Shown: positions 20,352 to 28,754 of the stretch, in pieces
Layout: each line of letters begins with the position of its first letter
Position numbering within the stretch: position 1 is the stretch's first letter
Assembly: GCA_016719885.1 (NCBI GenBank)
Contig: JADJYF010000010.1
Coordinates: 259,764-323,763, forward strand
Direction: 5' to 3'
Length of the DNA: 64,000 bases
Source of the DNA: Pseudomonadota bacterium
Lineage (GTDB): Bacteria > Pseudomonadota > Gammaproteobacteria > Ga0077536
The notes under the pieces: model-generated
Databases searched by the model: none
Seen by the model: the letters and a program-made list of their open reading frames with translations, nothing else
What the model was told of the DNA's origin: nothing
Translations under genes and position numbers: made by a program

Positions 20352-21253
20352 GCGACCCGCTCCAACACGCGCAGGCGGGCGCTGCGCGCACGCGGGTTGG
20401 CGGCGAGTTCGCTGGCGCCAGCTTGCACCGACTTGCGCATCAGCAGCCGAAAGCGCGGTGCATCACCGTCGCCAGCGTTGCGCGCCTCGGCATCGAGTTC
20501 GCGGAAGCGATGCTTGATGTAGCGGTCCTCGAGCGAATGAAAGGCGATGACCAGCACGCGCCCGCCGCGCTTGACCAGGCCGAGCGCGATCGCCAGCGCA
20601 CGCTCGATCTCGCCCATTTCATCGTTGATGAAGATGCGCAGGGCCTGGAAGCTGCGCGTGGCGTTGTCGATGCGCCCGCCATGATGGGGAAAGCAGGCGT
20701 GGATGAGCTTGGCCAGTTCCAGCGTCGTCGTCAGCGGCGCGCGTCGACGTGCTTCCACCACGCGCTTGGCGATCAGGCGCGAACGGCGTTCATCACCGTA
20801 ACGAAACAGAACATCGGCAATCTCGCTTTCACTGGCGTTCGCCAGCCATTCGGCGGCGCTCGGTGAAGTGCGCGGATCCATGCGCATGTCGAGCGGACCA
20901 TCCTGGCGAAAGCTGAAGCCGCGGCTGGCGTCGTCGACCTGCGGAGAAGAAATGCCGAGGTCGAACAGCACGCCGTCGACGTCGCGCGCGCCACACTCGG
21001 CCAGCGAAGAGAACGCGGCGTGCACGACGCTCACGCGTGCGTCCCCGGCAGCGAGTTCGCGCGCGCAGGCGATGGCCTCGGGATCGCGATCGAAAACGAT
21101 GAGCCGGCCGTGCGGGCCGAGGCGTTCGAGCAGGGCACGGCTGTGACCACCGCGCCCGAACGTCGCATCGATATAGGTGCCGTCGGGCTGAACGTGCATG
21201 AACTCGAGCACTTCATGCAGCAACACCGGGATGTGGGCGGATGATGCAGTCAC
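20348..21253 (-). CDS. rsmH: 16S rRNA (cytosine1402-N4)-methyltransferase RsmH
   Basis: RsmH methylates C1402 of 16S rRNA in the ribosomal P site. The 301-residue protein has the N-terminal HIPVLLHEVLEFM, the SAM-binding loop DATFGRGGHSRALLERL, DLGISSPQVDDASRGFSF and the RFFH-type family block DERRSRLIAKRVVEAR. The GTG at 21253 directly follows the mraZ stop. It is the second gene of the dcw operon, as usual. Confidence 0.96.
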   Translation of the reverse strand: MTASSAHIPVLLHEVLEFMHVQPDGTYIDATFGRGGHSRALLERLGPHGRLIVFDRDPEAIACARELAAGDARVSVVHAAFSSLAECGARDVDGVLFDLGISSPQVDDASRGFSFRQDGPLDMRMDPRTSPSAAEWLANASESEIADVLFRYGDERRSRLIAKRVVEARRRAPLTTTLELAKLIHACFPHHGGRIDNATRSFQALRIFINDEMGEIERALAIALGLVKRGGRVLVIAFHSLEDRYIKHRFRELDAEARNAGDGDAPRFRLLMRKSVQAGASELAANPRARSARLRVLERVA

Positions 21254-21715
21254 TCACAGCGACAGAGATTCCAGGCCGGCGGAGGTCGCGGCATCGCTGC
21301 CATCGGCGACGTCGCGCAGCCACTTGTCGCGCTCGGCGGCCCAGGTCGCGGCGTCCCAGATCTCGAGCTTGTTGCCTTGACCGAGCAGCGCCACCTGCTT
21401 GTCGATACGAGCGATTTCGCGCAGCTGCGGCGGCAACAGCACGCGTCCCTGGGCGTCGCACGCGCACTCGGTGGCGTAACCGCGCATGATCTGCTTGGTG
21501 CGACGGCTCTGACGGTCGAAATCCGACAGGCCCGCGAGCTTGGTTTCGATCAAGAGCCATTCCGCGACGGGATATACCCACAGGGCGAGATCCCAGGGAT
21601 TCAAAGTGATGACAAGCTCTTGACTCGGCAGGGTGGACAGCAGTTCACGCACGCGCGTGGGGACGGCTAAACGCCCCTTCGCATCGACGCTGATTGTGCT
21701 TTGCCCACGGAACAT
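21254..21715 (-). CDS. mraZ: Transcriptional regulator MraZ
   Basis: MraZ is the ring-shaped, AbrB-like DNA-binding protein that represses the dcw operon through repeats in front of its own gene. The 153-residue product starts MFRGQSTISVDAKGRLAVP and has two SpoVT-AbrB-type halves; the second contains ECACDAQGRVLLPPQLREIA. I chose the ATG at 21715 because MFRG is the canonical start; there is only a weak ribosome-binding site. The leader upstream contains three spaced GTGG boxes that fit the known MraZ operator, supporting autoregulation. Confidence 0.95.
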   Translation of the reverse strand: MFRGQSTISVDAKGRLAVPTRVRELLSTLPSQELVITLNPWDLALWVYPVAEWLLIETKLAGLSDFDRQSRRTKQIMRGYATECACDAQGRVLLPPQLREIARIDKQVALLGQGNKLEIWDAATWAAERDKWLRDVADGSDAATSAGLESLSL

Positions 21716-21797
21716 CGAGACGACGGGGACTTGCTGCGGACCATCGCGGGACAGGGCGGGCACGCCCATGCAATCCCGGCATGGTGTTCACGGCAGA

Positions 21798-21822
21798 TCC
21801 ACTTTTCCCCACTATTTACCAC
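21798..21822 (-). promoter_or_regulatory. MraZ operator: three direct repeats in the mraZ leader
   Basis: Read on the minus strand the stretch is GTGGT-aaata-GTGGG-gaaaa-GTGGA: three five-base boxes each separated by exactly five bases (plus-strand boxes at 21818-21822, 21808-21812, 21798-21802). MraZ of E. coli is known to bind TGGGN repeats with five-base spacers. The boxes lie just downstream of the predicted start of transcription, where bound MraZ would block the promoter. Confidence 0.85.
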
Positions 21823-21830
21823 CAGGCGGC

Positions 21831-21860
21831 ACTATAAGGAGGGCGGCGGAAAACTGTCAA
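21831..21860 (-). promoter_or_regulatory. Sigma-70 promoter of the dcw operon
   Basis: On the minus strand there is a perfect -35 TTGACA (21855-21860) and a -10 TATAGT (21831-21836), with an 18-base spacer (17 if read as TTATAG). Transcription would begin near 21824, giving a leader of about 110 bases with the MraZ boxes at its very start. This is the best promoter match in the window. Confidence 0.85.
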
Positions 21861-22043
21861 GCAAAACGGCCCCGCCGGATGGGCGATTCTCTCTTTACTT
21901 ACAGTAACTTAGGTCGAGGCGCCAAAAGTGCCGACAGGGCTCGAAAGCCTGTGGGAAAACGCTTCGGTAAATCATCCAGATAAGTTTCCAAGCTCACCTG
22001 AAATATCACGATCGGGGCGAGCCTGACGGGCAGGAGGAGAAGA

Positions 22044-22438
22044 GCAAGTCGGCCTGTAAGCCGGGTTCTGTGTTGCTGCGAAGCAGCACGGTGATCATTC
22101 ATCTGGGACGCATGTCGCCATACGCCTCAAGCGACCTACCCGGGAACTGGTGCGGACCACACTTCACCGCTTGCGCGGCACGTTCCCCTATTTGGTCTTG
22201 CTCCGGATGGGGTTTACCCTGCCACCGGTTTTCGCCGGCGCGGTGCGCTCTTACCGCACCATTTCACCCTTACCCCGCGTTGCCGCGTGGCGGTATATTT
22301 TCTGTGGCACTTTCCGTGGGCTCACGCCCCCCAGGCGTTACCTGGCATCCCGTCCTGCGGAGCCCGGACTTTCCTCTATCGCCCCGCAGCGGCCGATGAG
22401 GGCCGATGCCAACGACAGCGATCACCCGGCCGACTTGC
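22044..22438 (-). ncRNA. rnpB: RNase P RNA (class A)
   Basis: The catalytic RNA of RNase P, about 395 nt. The ends pair as helix P1 (GCAAGTCGGCC at the 5' end with GGCCGACTTGC at the 3' end). Near the 5' end is the conserved GAGGAAAGTCCGGGCTCC, followed by the CAGGGTGCCAGGTAACGCC-like block and GGTAAGGGTGAAA. The 3' part contains CCCGGGTAGGTCGC, AGATGAATGAT and ACAGAACCCGGCTTA. The position between rsmI and mraZ is the same as in Pseudomonas. I see no clean U-tract terminator downstream, only a bulged hairpin near 21935-21955. Confidence 0.95.
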
Positions 22439-22445
22439 TGGGCGC

Positions 22446-22474
22446 AGTGTGGGAGTTCGAGCCGACGAATTCAA
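22446..22474 (-). promoter_or_regulatory. Likely rnpB promoter
   Basis: On the minus strand TTGAAT (22469-22474) and CACACT (22446-22451) are separated by 17 bases and end seven bases before the predicted 5' end of RNase P RNA. The -10 is weak (3 of 6), but the geometry is right and the site lies immediately after the rsmI stop. Confidence 0.5.
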
Positions 22475-22478
22475 TCGC

Positions 22479-23384
22479 TCAGGCGTCGTCGGCCGCCGAA
22501 ACGCGCAGCGAAGCCTGGTAGACCTGGTTGCGCGGCCGCCCCGACAGGGCTGTGACGATGCGCACCGCCGCACGGCGGTCGGTCTCGGCCAGCGTGATTT
22601 TCAGCAGGCGCTCGAGTTCGGCGTCGTCCGCACCCTGCTCGACTGCGTTGCCCGCCACCATCACCACGAATTCTCCACGCGAGGCGTCGGCGTCGCTCGC
22701 CATGCGCGCCCCGATGTCGGCCAGGGCGCCGCGGTAGAGGGTTTCGAAGCGCTTGGTCAATTCGCGGGCCACCACCGCTTCTCGTTGGTCGCCGAAGGCG
22801 TCGGCCATGGCCAGCACACTGGCGACGATGCGATGCGGCGCCTCGTAGAACACCAGGGTGCGCGGGTCGCCGGAGAGGGACTCGAGACGCGTCTGTCGCG
22901 CCGCGGCCTGGCTGGGCAGAAAACCTTCGAAGCTGAAGCGCGCGGTAGGCAGACCGGCGATGCTGAGCGCGGCGGCGATGGCGCAGGGGCCGGGCACGGT
23001 GTGCACCGGCAGGCCGGCGGCCACGGCGCTGCGCACGAAGGCATAGCCGGGGTCGGAGATCAGCGGGGTGCCGGCATCGGAGATCAGGGCGCAGGCTTGT
23101 CCGGCTGCGGCCAGGCGCGTGAGCAATTGCTCGCTCATGTGCACTTCGTTGTGGTCGTGCAAGGCGCTCACCGGCGTGTTGATGCCGAAGTGATCGAGCA
23201 GACGGCGACTGTGGCGCGTGTCCTCGCAGAAGATCACATCGACAGCGGCCAGCGTCGCGGCGGCGCGCGCCGAAAAATCGCCGAGATTGCCTATCGGTGT
23301 CGCCACGACATAGACGCCGGGCCGTTCAATTGACACGTCCACGGCGGGCAAAGATACTGCCTTGGTGATCCGCTCCGCGCTCAT
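22479..23384 (-). CDS. rsmI: 16S rRNA (cytidine1402-2'-O)-methyltransferase RsmI
   Basis: RsmI adds the 2'-O-methyl group to C1402, the same nucleotide modified by RsmH. The 301-residue protein begins with a variable tail and then the family motif GVYVVATPIGNLGD, followed by FCEDTRHSRRLLDHF, LISDAGTPLISDPG, VPGPCAIAAALSIAGLP and FYEAPHRI. The ATG at 23384 has AGGGTGG upstream. A GTG at 23336 would make a shorter protein and remove the 20-base overlap with the divergent lpoA start. Confidence 0.93.
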   Translation of the reverse strand: MSAERITKAVSLPAVDVSIERPGVYVVATPIGNLGDFSARAAATLAAVDVIFCEDTRHSRRLLDHFGINTPVSALHDHNEVHMSEQLLTRLAAAGQACALISDAGTPLISDPGYAFVRSAVAAGLPVHTVPGPCAIAAALSIAGLPTARFSFEGFLPSQAAARQTRLESLSGDPRTLVFYEAPHRIVASVLAMADAFGDQREAVVARELTKRFETLYRGALADIGARMASDADASRGEFVVMVAGNAVEQGADDAELERLLKITLAETDRRAAVRIVTALSGRPRNQVYQASLRVSAADDA

Positions 23385-25263
23385 TTCCACCCTGCTTCCC
23401 CTGCGCTTTGTACTGGTCGGTGTGGCCGCGCTCATTACATGCGCGTGTACCTCGCAAGGCAATGTGCAGGAACAAACACCGGCACCCGCGCCCGATCCGC
23501 TGGCCGCCGCCGAACGCTTGTTGAATCGTGGCGACTATGCCGGCGCGGCCGCGGCCTTCGCCGTGCAGGCGCCCCAGCTTTCCGGCGCCGAGGCGGCGCA
23601 CGCCAACGCGCTGGCCAGCCTTGCCTACCAGGATGCCGGCGACGCGGCCCAAGCCGCGACCGCGCTGACAGCCCTGTCGGCGGGTGGCGAATCGTCCGCC
23701 CCCTTGGCAATGCTCGCGCAGGCGCGGGCGCAACTCGAGGGCGGTCATGCCGACGTGGCGCTGGCGCTCGCCAGCAAAGTTCAAAGCGCGAGCTTGTCGC
23801 CCTACGCGCGTGGCGTGCAGAGCCGCGTGATCGCGGCCGCCGCGGCCAGCCTGGCTGATTTCCCGACCGCCGCCGCGGCCGGCATCCAGTCGCTTCAATA
23901 TCCTTATCCGCCCGCGCAACAGGCCGCTCTGACCCAGGCCACCTGGGCCGCCGTCAGCCAACTGCCGGCGGCCAGGCTCACGGAGCAGTTGGCGGCTACG
24001 GCCGCGGAGCCCGTCGCCAACGGCTGGTATGCCCTGGCCGCCATCAACCAGCAATCGGCCTTCGACGCCGAGGGCATGCGCCAGAAACTCGCCGAGTGGC
24101 AACAGCGCCACGCCGGCCACGTTGCGACGCCGCTGCTCGATGGTCTGCTGGAACGCGCCACCGCGGCTGGCGCGCGCCCCACGCGCGTGGCCCTGGTCCT
24201 GCCTTTCGATGAAACGCTCGGGGGCGCGGCGCGCGCCGTGCGAGACGGCTTCATGACTGCCTGGTTCAACGACACCAACACCACCGCGCGGCCCGCCGTC
24301 AGCGTCTACGCGAACTCGGGTGACGACATCCTCAAGGACTATCAGCGCGCGGTCAGCGACGGCGCCGAATTCATCGTCGGTCCGTTGCAAAAGAACCTGG
24401 TCGAGCGCCTCAAGACCCTGCCTGAAATGCCGGTCGGCGTGTTGGCCTTGAACGTGGTCGAGAACAAGCCGGGCGCGGTCGGTGCGCGCCCGGGTTTCTA
24501 CCAGTTCGGGCTCACGCCCGAGGACGAAGCCAGCCAGGTCGCGCGCCGCGCTTACAGCGAAGGCGGCCGCGCGCTGATCATCGCCCCGAACTCCGCGTGG
24601 GGCGCGCGGCTGAGCGGCGCCTACAACAAGGCCTGGCAGGATCTCGGCGGCTCGGTGCTGGCGCAGATCTCCTATTCCGACTCGGCGGACGCCTATCCGA
24701 GCGCCGTCCGCCGCGCGCTCAATATCGACATGAGCGAGGCGCGTGCCGCGGCGCTGCGCCGCAAGCTCGGCATGCCGCTGCATTCCGAAGCGCGCATTCG
24801 CGCCGACGTAAGTGCGATCCTGCTGGCGGCCTTCCCCAACAACGCGCGCCAGCTGCTGCCGCAGCTACGCTACTTCGGCGCCGATTCCATCCCGGTGTAC
24901 GCGACCTCGACGGTCTTCAACGGCAACACCCGCACCAACGATGTCGATCTGAATGGACTGGTGTTCGGCGACATGCCGTGGCTGTTCGGCACGGTCGATG
25001 CCGACTCCTACCAGCTCGTGCGTCGCAGCTGGCCGGGCCCCGCGCAAACCTATACGCGGCTCTACGGCTTCGGCATCGATGCCTATCGCATCCTGCCCTT
25101 CCTGTCGCGCATGCGCGCGCGTCCAACCATGCGCGTGCCGGGCGTGACCGGCGACCTGTGGATGGACGGCGACGGTGTCCTCCATCGCAACATGTCGTGG
25201 ATAAAGTTCGTCGACGGCGTGCCCCGGGCGATCGGTGAGACCGGTACGGTTGGCGTCAACTGA
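23365..25263 (+). CDS. lpoA: LpoA-like outer-membrane lipoprotein activating PBP1A
   Basis: LpoA spans the periplasm from the outer membrane and activates the peptidoglycan synthase PBP1A. The product (about 632 residues from GTG 23365) has a lipoprotein signal ending in a cysteine pair (LITCAC, C26 or C28). An alanine-rich TPR-like N-terminal half runs to about 240, and a periplasmic-binding-protein-like C-terminal domain begins at about VALVLPFDETLGGAARAVRDG. The C-terminal half keeps LpoA-type blocks such as GPLQKNLVERL and FFGADSIPVYATS-like residues. The start is uncertain: TTG 23362 and GTG 23365 are both possible and lie inside the divergent rsmI start. The neighbours rsmI, yraN, diaA and dolP form the standard cluster. 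Confidence 0.87.
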   Translation: MIRSALISTLLPLRFVLVGVAALITCACTSQGNVQEQTPAPAPDPLAAAERLLNRGDYAGAAAAFAVQAPQLSGAEAAHANALASLAYQDAGDAAQAATALTALSAGGESSAPLAMLAQARAQLEGGHADVALALASKVQSASLSPYARGVQSRVIAAAAASLADFPTAAAAGIQSLQYPYPPAQQAALTQATWAAVSQLPAARLTEQLAATAAEPVANGWYALAAINQQSAFDAEGMRQKLAEWQQRHAGHVATPLLDGLLERATAAGARPTRVALVLPFDETLGGAARAVRDGFMTAWFNDTNTTARPAVSVYANSGDDILKDYQRAVSDGAEFIVGPLQKNLVERLKTLPEMPVGVLALNVVENKPGAVGARPGFYQFGLTPEDEASQVARRAYSEGGRALIIAPNSAWGARLSGAYNKAWQDLGGSVLAQISYSDSADAYPSAVRRALNIDMSEARAAALRRKLGMPLHSEARIRADVSAILLAAFPNNARQLLPQLRYFGADSIPVYATSTVFNGNTRTNDVDLNGLVFGDMPWLFGTVDADSYQLVRRSWPGPAQTYTRLYGFGIDAYRILPFLSRMRARPTMRVPGVTGDLWMDGDGVLHRNMSWIKFVDGVPRAIGETGTVGVN

Positions 25264-25636
25264 AGCCCGCGCGACCACGCCGCGCCCGCGTCGCGGCGAG
25301 CGCTGGGAACGTCACGCGGAAACGCAACTGGTGGCGCAAGGCCTCACCTGCGTGGCGCGCAATCACAGCTGCCGCGGCGGCGAAATCGACCTCGTCATGC
25401 TGGCCGACGACTCGCTGGTGTTCGTCGAGGTACGCTACCGACGTGGCGCAAGCCACGGCAGCGCCGTAGAGAGCATCGATGCGCGCAAACAGCGGCGCCT
25501 GATTCGCGCCGCCGAGGATTTTCTGATGCGCCACCCGCAATTTGCGAACCATGCCTGTCGTTTCGATGTCATGGCTATGTATGGTGACGCCAGCCACCCG
25601 CAATGCGACTGGATTGCGGGGGCGTTTTCTGCATAA
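25235..25636 (+). CDS. yraN: YraN (UPF0102), nuclease-fold protein
   Basis: A 133-residue UPF0102 protein with a restriction-endonuclease-like fold; its cellular role is not established. The family core is clear: GERWERHAETQLVAQGL, RNHSCRGGEIDLVMLADDSL and VFVEVRYRR, containing the E-D-E-R residues expected of the fold. GTG at 25235 overlaps lpoA by 29 bases and gives a length like E. coli YraN (131); TTG at 25250 is an alternative. Confidence 0.87.
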   Translation: MRPVRLASTEARATTPRPRRGERWERHAETQLVAQGLTCVARNHSCRGGEIDLVMLADDSLVFVEVRYRRGASHGSAVESIDARKQRRLIRAAEDFLMRHPQFANHACRFDVMAMYGDASHPQCDWIAGAFSA

Positions 25637-25694
25637 TGCCTGCGCGCCGTGCCTTCTTCACCTTGAGACCAGCTCTAGCAGGAACAGCCGCACC

Positions 25695-26288
25695 GTGGAT
25701 CCGATTGAACGCATCAAGTCGACTTTCGATGAAAGCATCGCCGTCAAACAGCGTTGCCGCGATGAACTGCCGGCGCTGATCGCCGCCGCCGCCGCCGCCA
25801 TCGCCGATGCGATCATGAACAACGGCAAGGTGCTGACCTGCGGTAACGGCGGCTCCGCCGGCGACGCCCAGCACTTCTCGTCAGAGATGTTGAACCGCTT
25901 CGAACGGGAACGCCCGGGTCTCGCCGCGTTTGCATTGACGACCGATGCCTCGACCGTCACCTCGATCGCCAACGACTACCAGTTCGCCGACATCTTTGCC
26001 CGACAGATCCGTGCGCTGGGCCATCCCGGCGACATCCTGCTGGCGTTCTCCACCAGTGGCAATTCACACAACATCCTCAACGCCATCGACGCGGCCCATG
26101 ATCGCGAAATGCGCGTGATCCTGGTCAGCGGCAAGGATGGCGGACAGGCCGCCGCCAGTCTGGACGACGGCGACATCGAGATCCGCATACCGAGTTTCTC
26201 CACTGCCCGCGTGCAGGAGTCGACGCTTGCCGTGATCCATTGCCTTTGTGATTTGGTTGACTGCCATCTGCTTGGCCAGGAGTCTTGA
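25695..26288 (+). CDS. diaA: DiaA-like SIS-domain protein (replication initiation regulator)
   Basis: DiaA binds DnaA and controls timing of initiation; it belongs to the SIS fold shared with phosphoheptose isomerase GmhA. The 197-residue protein has the SIS loops LTCGNGGSAGDAQHFSSEM and LAFSTSGNSHNILNAI. I use GTG at 25695 (VDPIERIKSTFDESI), which matches the length of E. coli DiaA (196). The longer upstream frame is shadow of yraN. The assignment to DiaA rather than GmhA rests on the yraN-diaA-dolP context. Confidence 0.88.
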   Translation: MDPIERIKSTFDESIAVKQRCRDELPALIAAAAAAIADAIMNNGKVLTCGNGGSAGDAQHFSSEMLNRFERERPGLAAFALTTDASTVTSIANDYQFADIFARQIRALGHPGDILLAFSTSGNSHNILNAIDAAHDREMRVILVSGKDGGQAAASLDDGDIEIRIPSFSTARVQESTLAVIHCLCDLVDCHLLGQES

Positions 26289-26885
26289 ATGAAAGCCACG
26301 AGATTATTGAACGCTGCTGCTCTCGCACGCCTCGCCACGGCGGCGCTGGTGGCCGCTTCACTCAGCGGTTGCATCGGCGTGGTGCTGGGCGGCGCGGCGG
26401 GTGGCGCGTCGGTGGTGAACGATCCGCGCACCGCCGGCTCACTTGTCGAAGATGAAAGCATCGAACTGAAGGCCGGCAACCTGTTGCGCGGAGACAAGGA
26501 GCTCGCCCAGCAGACCCATATCAATGTCACCAGCTACAACCAGATTGTCCTGGTGTCCGGCGAAGCGCCCACCGAAGACATGCGCACGCGCGTGTTCGAT
26601 CTCGTCAAGGGCATCGAGAAAGTGCGCACCGCGCACAACGAAGTGACGATTGCCGCGCCGAGCCCGGTCAGTTCGCGCACCACCGACAGCTGGCTGACCA
26701 CCAGCGTCAAAGCCAAGATCGTCGGCGCCAAGGAACTGAACGCCATCAAGATCAAGGTCGTGACCGAAGCCGGCACGGTCTACCTGATGGGCTTGGTGAA
26801 ACAGGACGAAGGAGATCTCGCCGCGCAACTCGCCAGCCAGACCGCCGGTGTGCAGCGGGTGGTCAAACTGTTCGAGTACCAGTAA
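26289..26885 (+). CDS. dolP: DolP (YraP), dual-BON-domain outer-membrane lipoprotein
   Basis: DolP is an outer-membrane lipoprotein with two BON domains that supports envelope integrity and septal peptidoglycan hydrolysis control. The 198-residue product has a lipoprotein signal with LSGC (C28), then two BON repeats (about 55-122 and 130-198), each with the hxxxGxV pattern (VLVSGEA and YLMGLV). The ATG immediately follows the diaA stop, and it closes the lpoA operon. Downstream, 49 bases separate it from the convergent sspB. Confidence 0.92.
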   Translation: MKATRLLNAAALARLATAALVAASLSGCIGVVLGGAAGGASVVNDPRTAGSLVEDESIELKAGNLLRGDKELAQQTHINVTSYNQIVLVSGEAPTEDMRTRVFDLVKGIEKVRTAHNEVTIAAPSPVSSRTTDSWLTTSVKAKIVGAKELNAIKIKVVTEAGTVYLMGLVKQDEGDLAAQLASQTAGVQRVVKLFEYQ

Positions 26886-26934
26886 GGAAGCGAGACAGAC
26901 CGGCCGCGCGCGCACCGGCGCGCAGGCAAGGTCG

Positions 26935-27339
26935 TTACTTGACGACGGTCAGGTGCGGCGGCTTGCCGCCGGGTCGGGTCGGCGGCGGCCCTTCGCCATC
27001 GACTGGCACGGCCGTCGGCGTGGCTTCGTCGACCGCATCCCCGAGAAAAATCCCCTGCCCGTTCTCGCGGGCGTAGATGGCCTGCACCGCCGCGACCGGC
27101 ACGTCGATGTCGTGCGGCGTGCCACCGAAGCGCGCACTGAAGCTGATGCGCTCGTTACCGAGCAGCAGGTGCTTGACCGCGGTAGGCGAGACATTCAACA
27201 CGATCACGCCCTTGTCGACGAACTGGCGCGGTACGCGCGTGTGATCGTCCCTGACTTCAACCAGCAGGTGCGGCGTGCACTGGTTGTCGACTATCCATTC
27301 GTACAGTGCCCGGATCAGGTAGGGACGCGTAGAAGTCAT
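26935..27339 (-). CDS. sspB: Stringent starvation protein B (ClpXP adaptor)
   Basis: SspB delivers ssrA-tagged proteins to ClpXP. The N-terminal SspB domain is clear: RPYLIRALYEWIVDNQCTPHLLVE, VIVLNVSPTAVKHLLLGNE and ISFSARFGGTPHDIDVPVAAVQAIYARENGQGI. A proline-rich flexible tail follows and ends PHLTVVK, the short hydrophobic ClpX-binding motif of the family. ATG at 27339 gives 134 residues; GTG at 27357 would add six. It follows sspA by 40 bases. Confidence 0.94.
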   Translation of the reverse strand: MTSTRPYLIRALYEWIVDNQCTPHLLVEVRDDHTRVPRQFVDKGVIVLNVSPTAVKHLLLGNERISFSARFGGTPHDIDVPVAAVQAIYARENGQGIFLGDAVDEATPTAVPVDGEGPPPTRPGGKPPHLTVVK

Positions 27340-27379
27340 GGCAGGCTGATTGCTCACGGTCGTGAGTGTCGGGCAGATG

Positions 27380-28003
27380 TCAGCGGATTTCCTGCTCGAC
27401 CGGCGACAGGCTGATCTGGAAGGCGCGCCGGTCGAAGAGCTTGTCCGCGTATTTCAACAGGGGCTTGGCCTGCGGCGTGAGCTTCACACCATAGCGCGGC
27501 AGACGCCACAACAGCGGCGCCATGCATAAATCGACCAATGAAAATTCGGGCGACATGAAATACGGGAACTGGCCAAACAACGGCGAGATGGCCATCAGGT
27601 TGTCGCGCATGGTCTTGCGCGCGTTGGCCGCGGCGATCTCGTTGTCGCCCTCCAGATCGCTGGCCAATGAATACAGATCGCGCACGATGCGATAGCGCAA
27701 TTGGCGATTGTTGGCCCTTGATACCGGGTCGACCGGCATCAAGGGCGGGTGCGGATAACGTTCGTCCAGGTACTCGAGCATGATCTGGGCGTCGTAGAGC
27801 ACCAGATCACGATCGATCAGCGTCAGCAAGTTGTGGTAGGGATTGAGGTCGTTGAGATCCTCGGGCTTGCTGTCCTCGTCGATGAAATGGATCTCGACAT
27901 TGATGTCCTTCTCCATCAGCACGAGGCGCACACTGTGCCCCAGCGGATCGGCGGCGTCTGCATAAAGCGTCATGACCGACCGCCGATTTGCCAGTGCGGT
28001 CAT
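27380..28003 (-). CDS. sspA: Stringent starvation protein A (GST-fold, RNA polymerase-associated)
   Basis: SspA is a glutathione-transferase-like protein that binds RNA polymerase and alters transcription under starvation. The 207-residue protein begins MTALANRRSVMTLY and has the thioredoxin-like N-terminal domain, then the SspA motif LEYLDERYPHPPLMPVDP and an all-helical C-terminal domain. The Met start at 28003 is chosen by homology; a start at 28015 lies in the petC stop region. It is co-transcribed after petC. Confidence 0.93.
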   Translation of the reverse strand: MTALANRRSVMTLYADAADPLGHSVRLVLMEKDINVEIHFIDEDSKPEDLNDLNPYHNLLTLIDRDLVLYDAQIMLEYLDERYPHPPLMPVDPVSRANNRQLRYRIVRDLYSLASDLEGDNEIAAANARKTMRDNLMAISPLFGQFPYFMSPEFSLVDLCMAPLLWRLPRYGVKLTPQAKPLLKYADKLFDRRAFQISLSPVEQEIR

Positions 28004-28004
28004 A

Positions 28005-28754
28005 TCAATGAACATCCTTCCAGTATTCCTTCTTCAGGAGATAGGTCGAGATGAACAATACGAACAGGAACGCCAGCACCCAGAAGCCAATCTTGTAGCG
28101 CACGAGCTTGGCCGGCTCGCCGAGGTAGACCATGAAGCTGACCAGGTCGCGCACCGTGGCCGCGTACTCCTCGGGCGACTGCGTGCCGGGCATGGCCAGT
28201 TCCAAGGTCGGACCAGCGTGGCCGGCATGGCCTTCACCGTGGGCCGCTTCGCCCTCGGCGGCGGGCTTCAACACCTGTACGCCCTGCAGGCGCGACAGCA
28301 CCGCCGGCATCGCCGTGGTCGGGAAATACAGGTTGTTGACGCCGGTCGGGCGCTTGTCATCCTTGTAAAATCCCATCAGGAACGAATACAGCCAGTCGGC
28401 GCCACGGGCGCGGGCGATGACCGACAGATCCGGCGGCGGCACGCCGAACCACTGTTCGCCATCGGCCGGCTTCATGGCCACCTGCATGACGTCGCCGATC
28501 TTGTCGGTCGTGAACATCAGGTTCTTTTCGACCACTTCCTTTGGCAGGCCGAGGTCGTCGACCAGGCGGCTGTAGCGCATGAAGCTCGCCGAATGGCAGC
28601 TCAGGCAGTAGTTCACGAAGGTCCGCGCGCCACGCTGCAGGTTCGGTTTGCTGTCCAGATTGACATGGGCTTCCAGCAAGGCCGGACCGCCCTCGCTGGC
28701 CGACACCAGGCCGGCCCAGCCCATCAAGCACAAGGCGAAGATGAAGGTTTTCAT
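28005..28754 (-). CDS. petC: Cytochrome c1 subunit of the bc1 complex
   Basis: Cytochrome c1 passes electrons from the Rieske protein to soluble cytochrome c. The 249-residue product has an N-terminal signal (about 1-19), the haem site CLSCH at C50/C53/H54, the axial methionine region TTAMP (M149) and a C-terminal anchor helix (about 222-240). A histidine and glycine-rich insertion (residues about 167-181, H172/H176/H179) precedes the last helix and is unusual. The ATG at 28754 shares a base with the petB stop. Confidence 0.95.
   Translation of the reverse strand: MKTFIFALCLMGWAGLVSASEGGPALLEAHVNLDSKPNLQRGARTFVNYCLSCHSASFMRYSRLVDDLGLPKEVVEKNLMFTTDKIGDVMQVAMKPADGEQWFGVPPPDLSVIARARGADWLYSFLMGFYKDDKRPTGVNNLYFPTTAMPAVLSRLQGVQVLKPAAEGEAAHGEGHAGHAGPTLELAMPGTQSPEEYAATVRDLVSFMVYLGEPAKLVRYKIGFWVLAFLFVLFISTYLLKKEYWKDVH

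Noticed and set aside
18352..20517. Plus-strand open frame of 721 codons opposite ftsI
   Set aside because: Antisense shadow of ftsI and ftsL, rich in His and Arg as is usual for such shadows.
21899..22102. Small minus-strand frame of 67 codons overlapping rnpB
   Set aside because: It overlaps the 3' end of RNase P RNA and has no family features.
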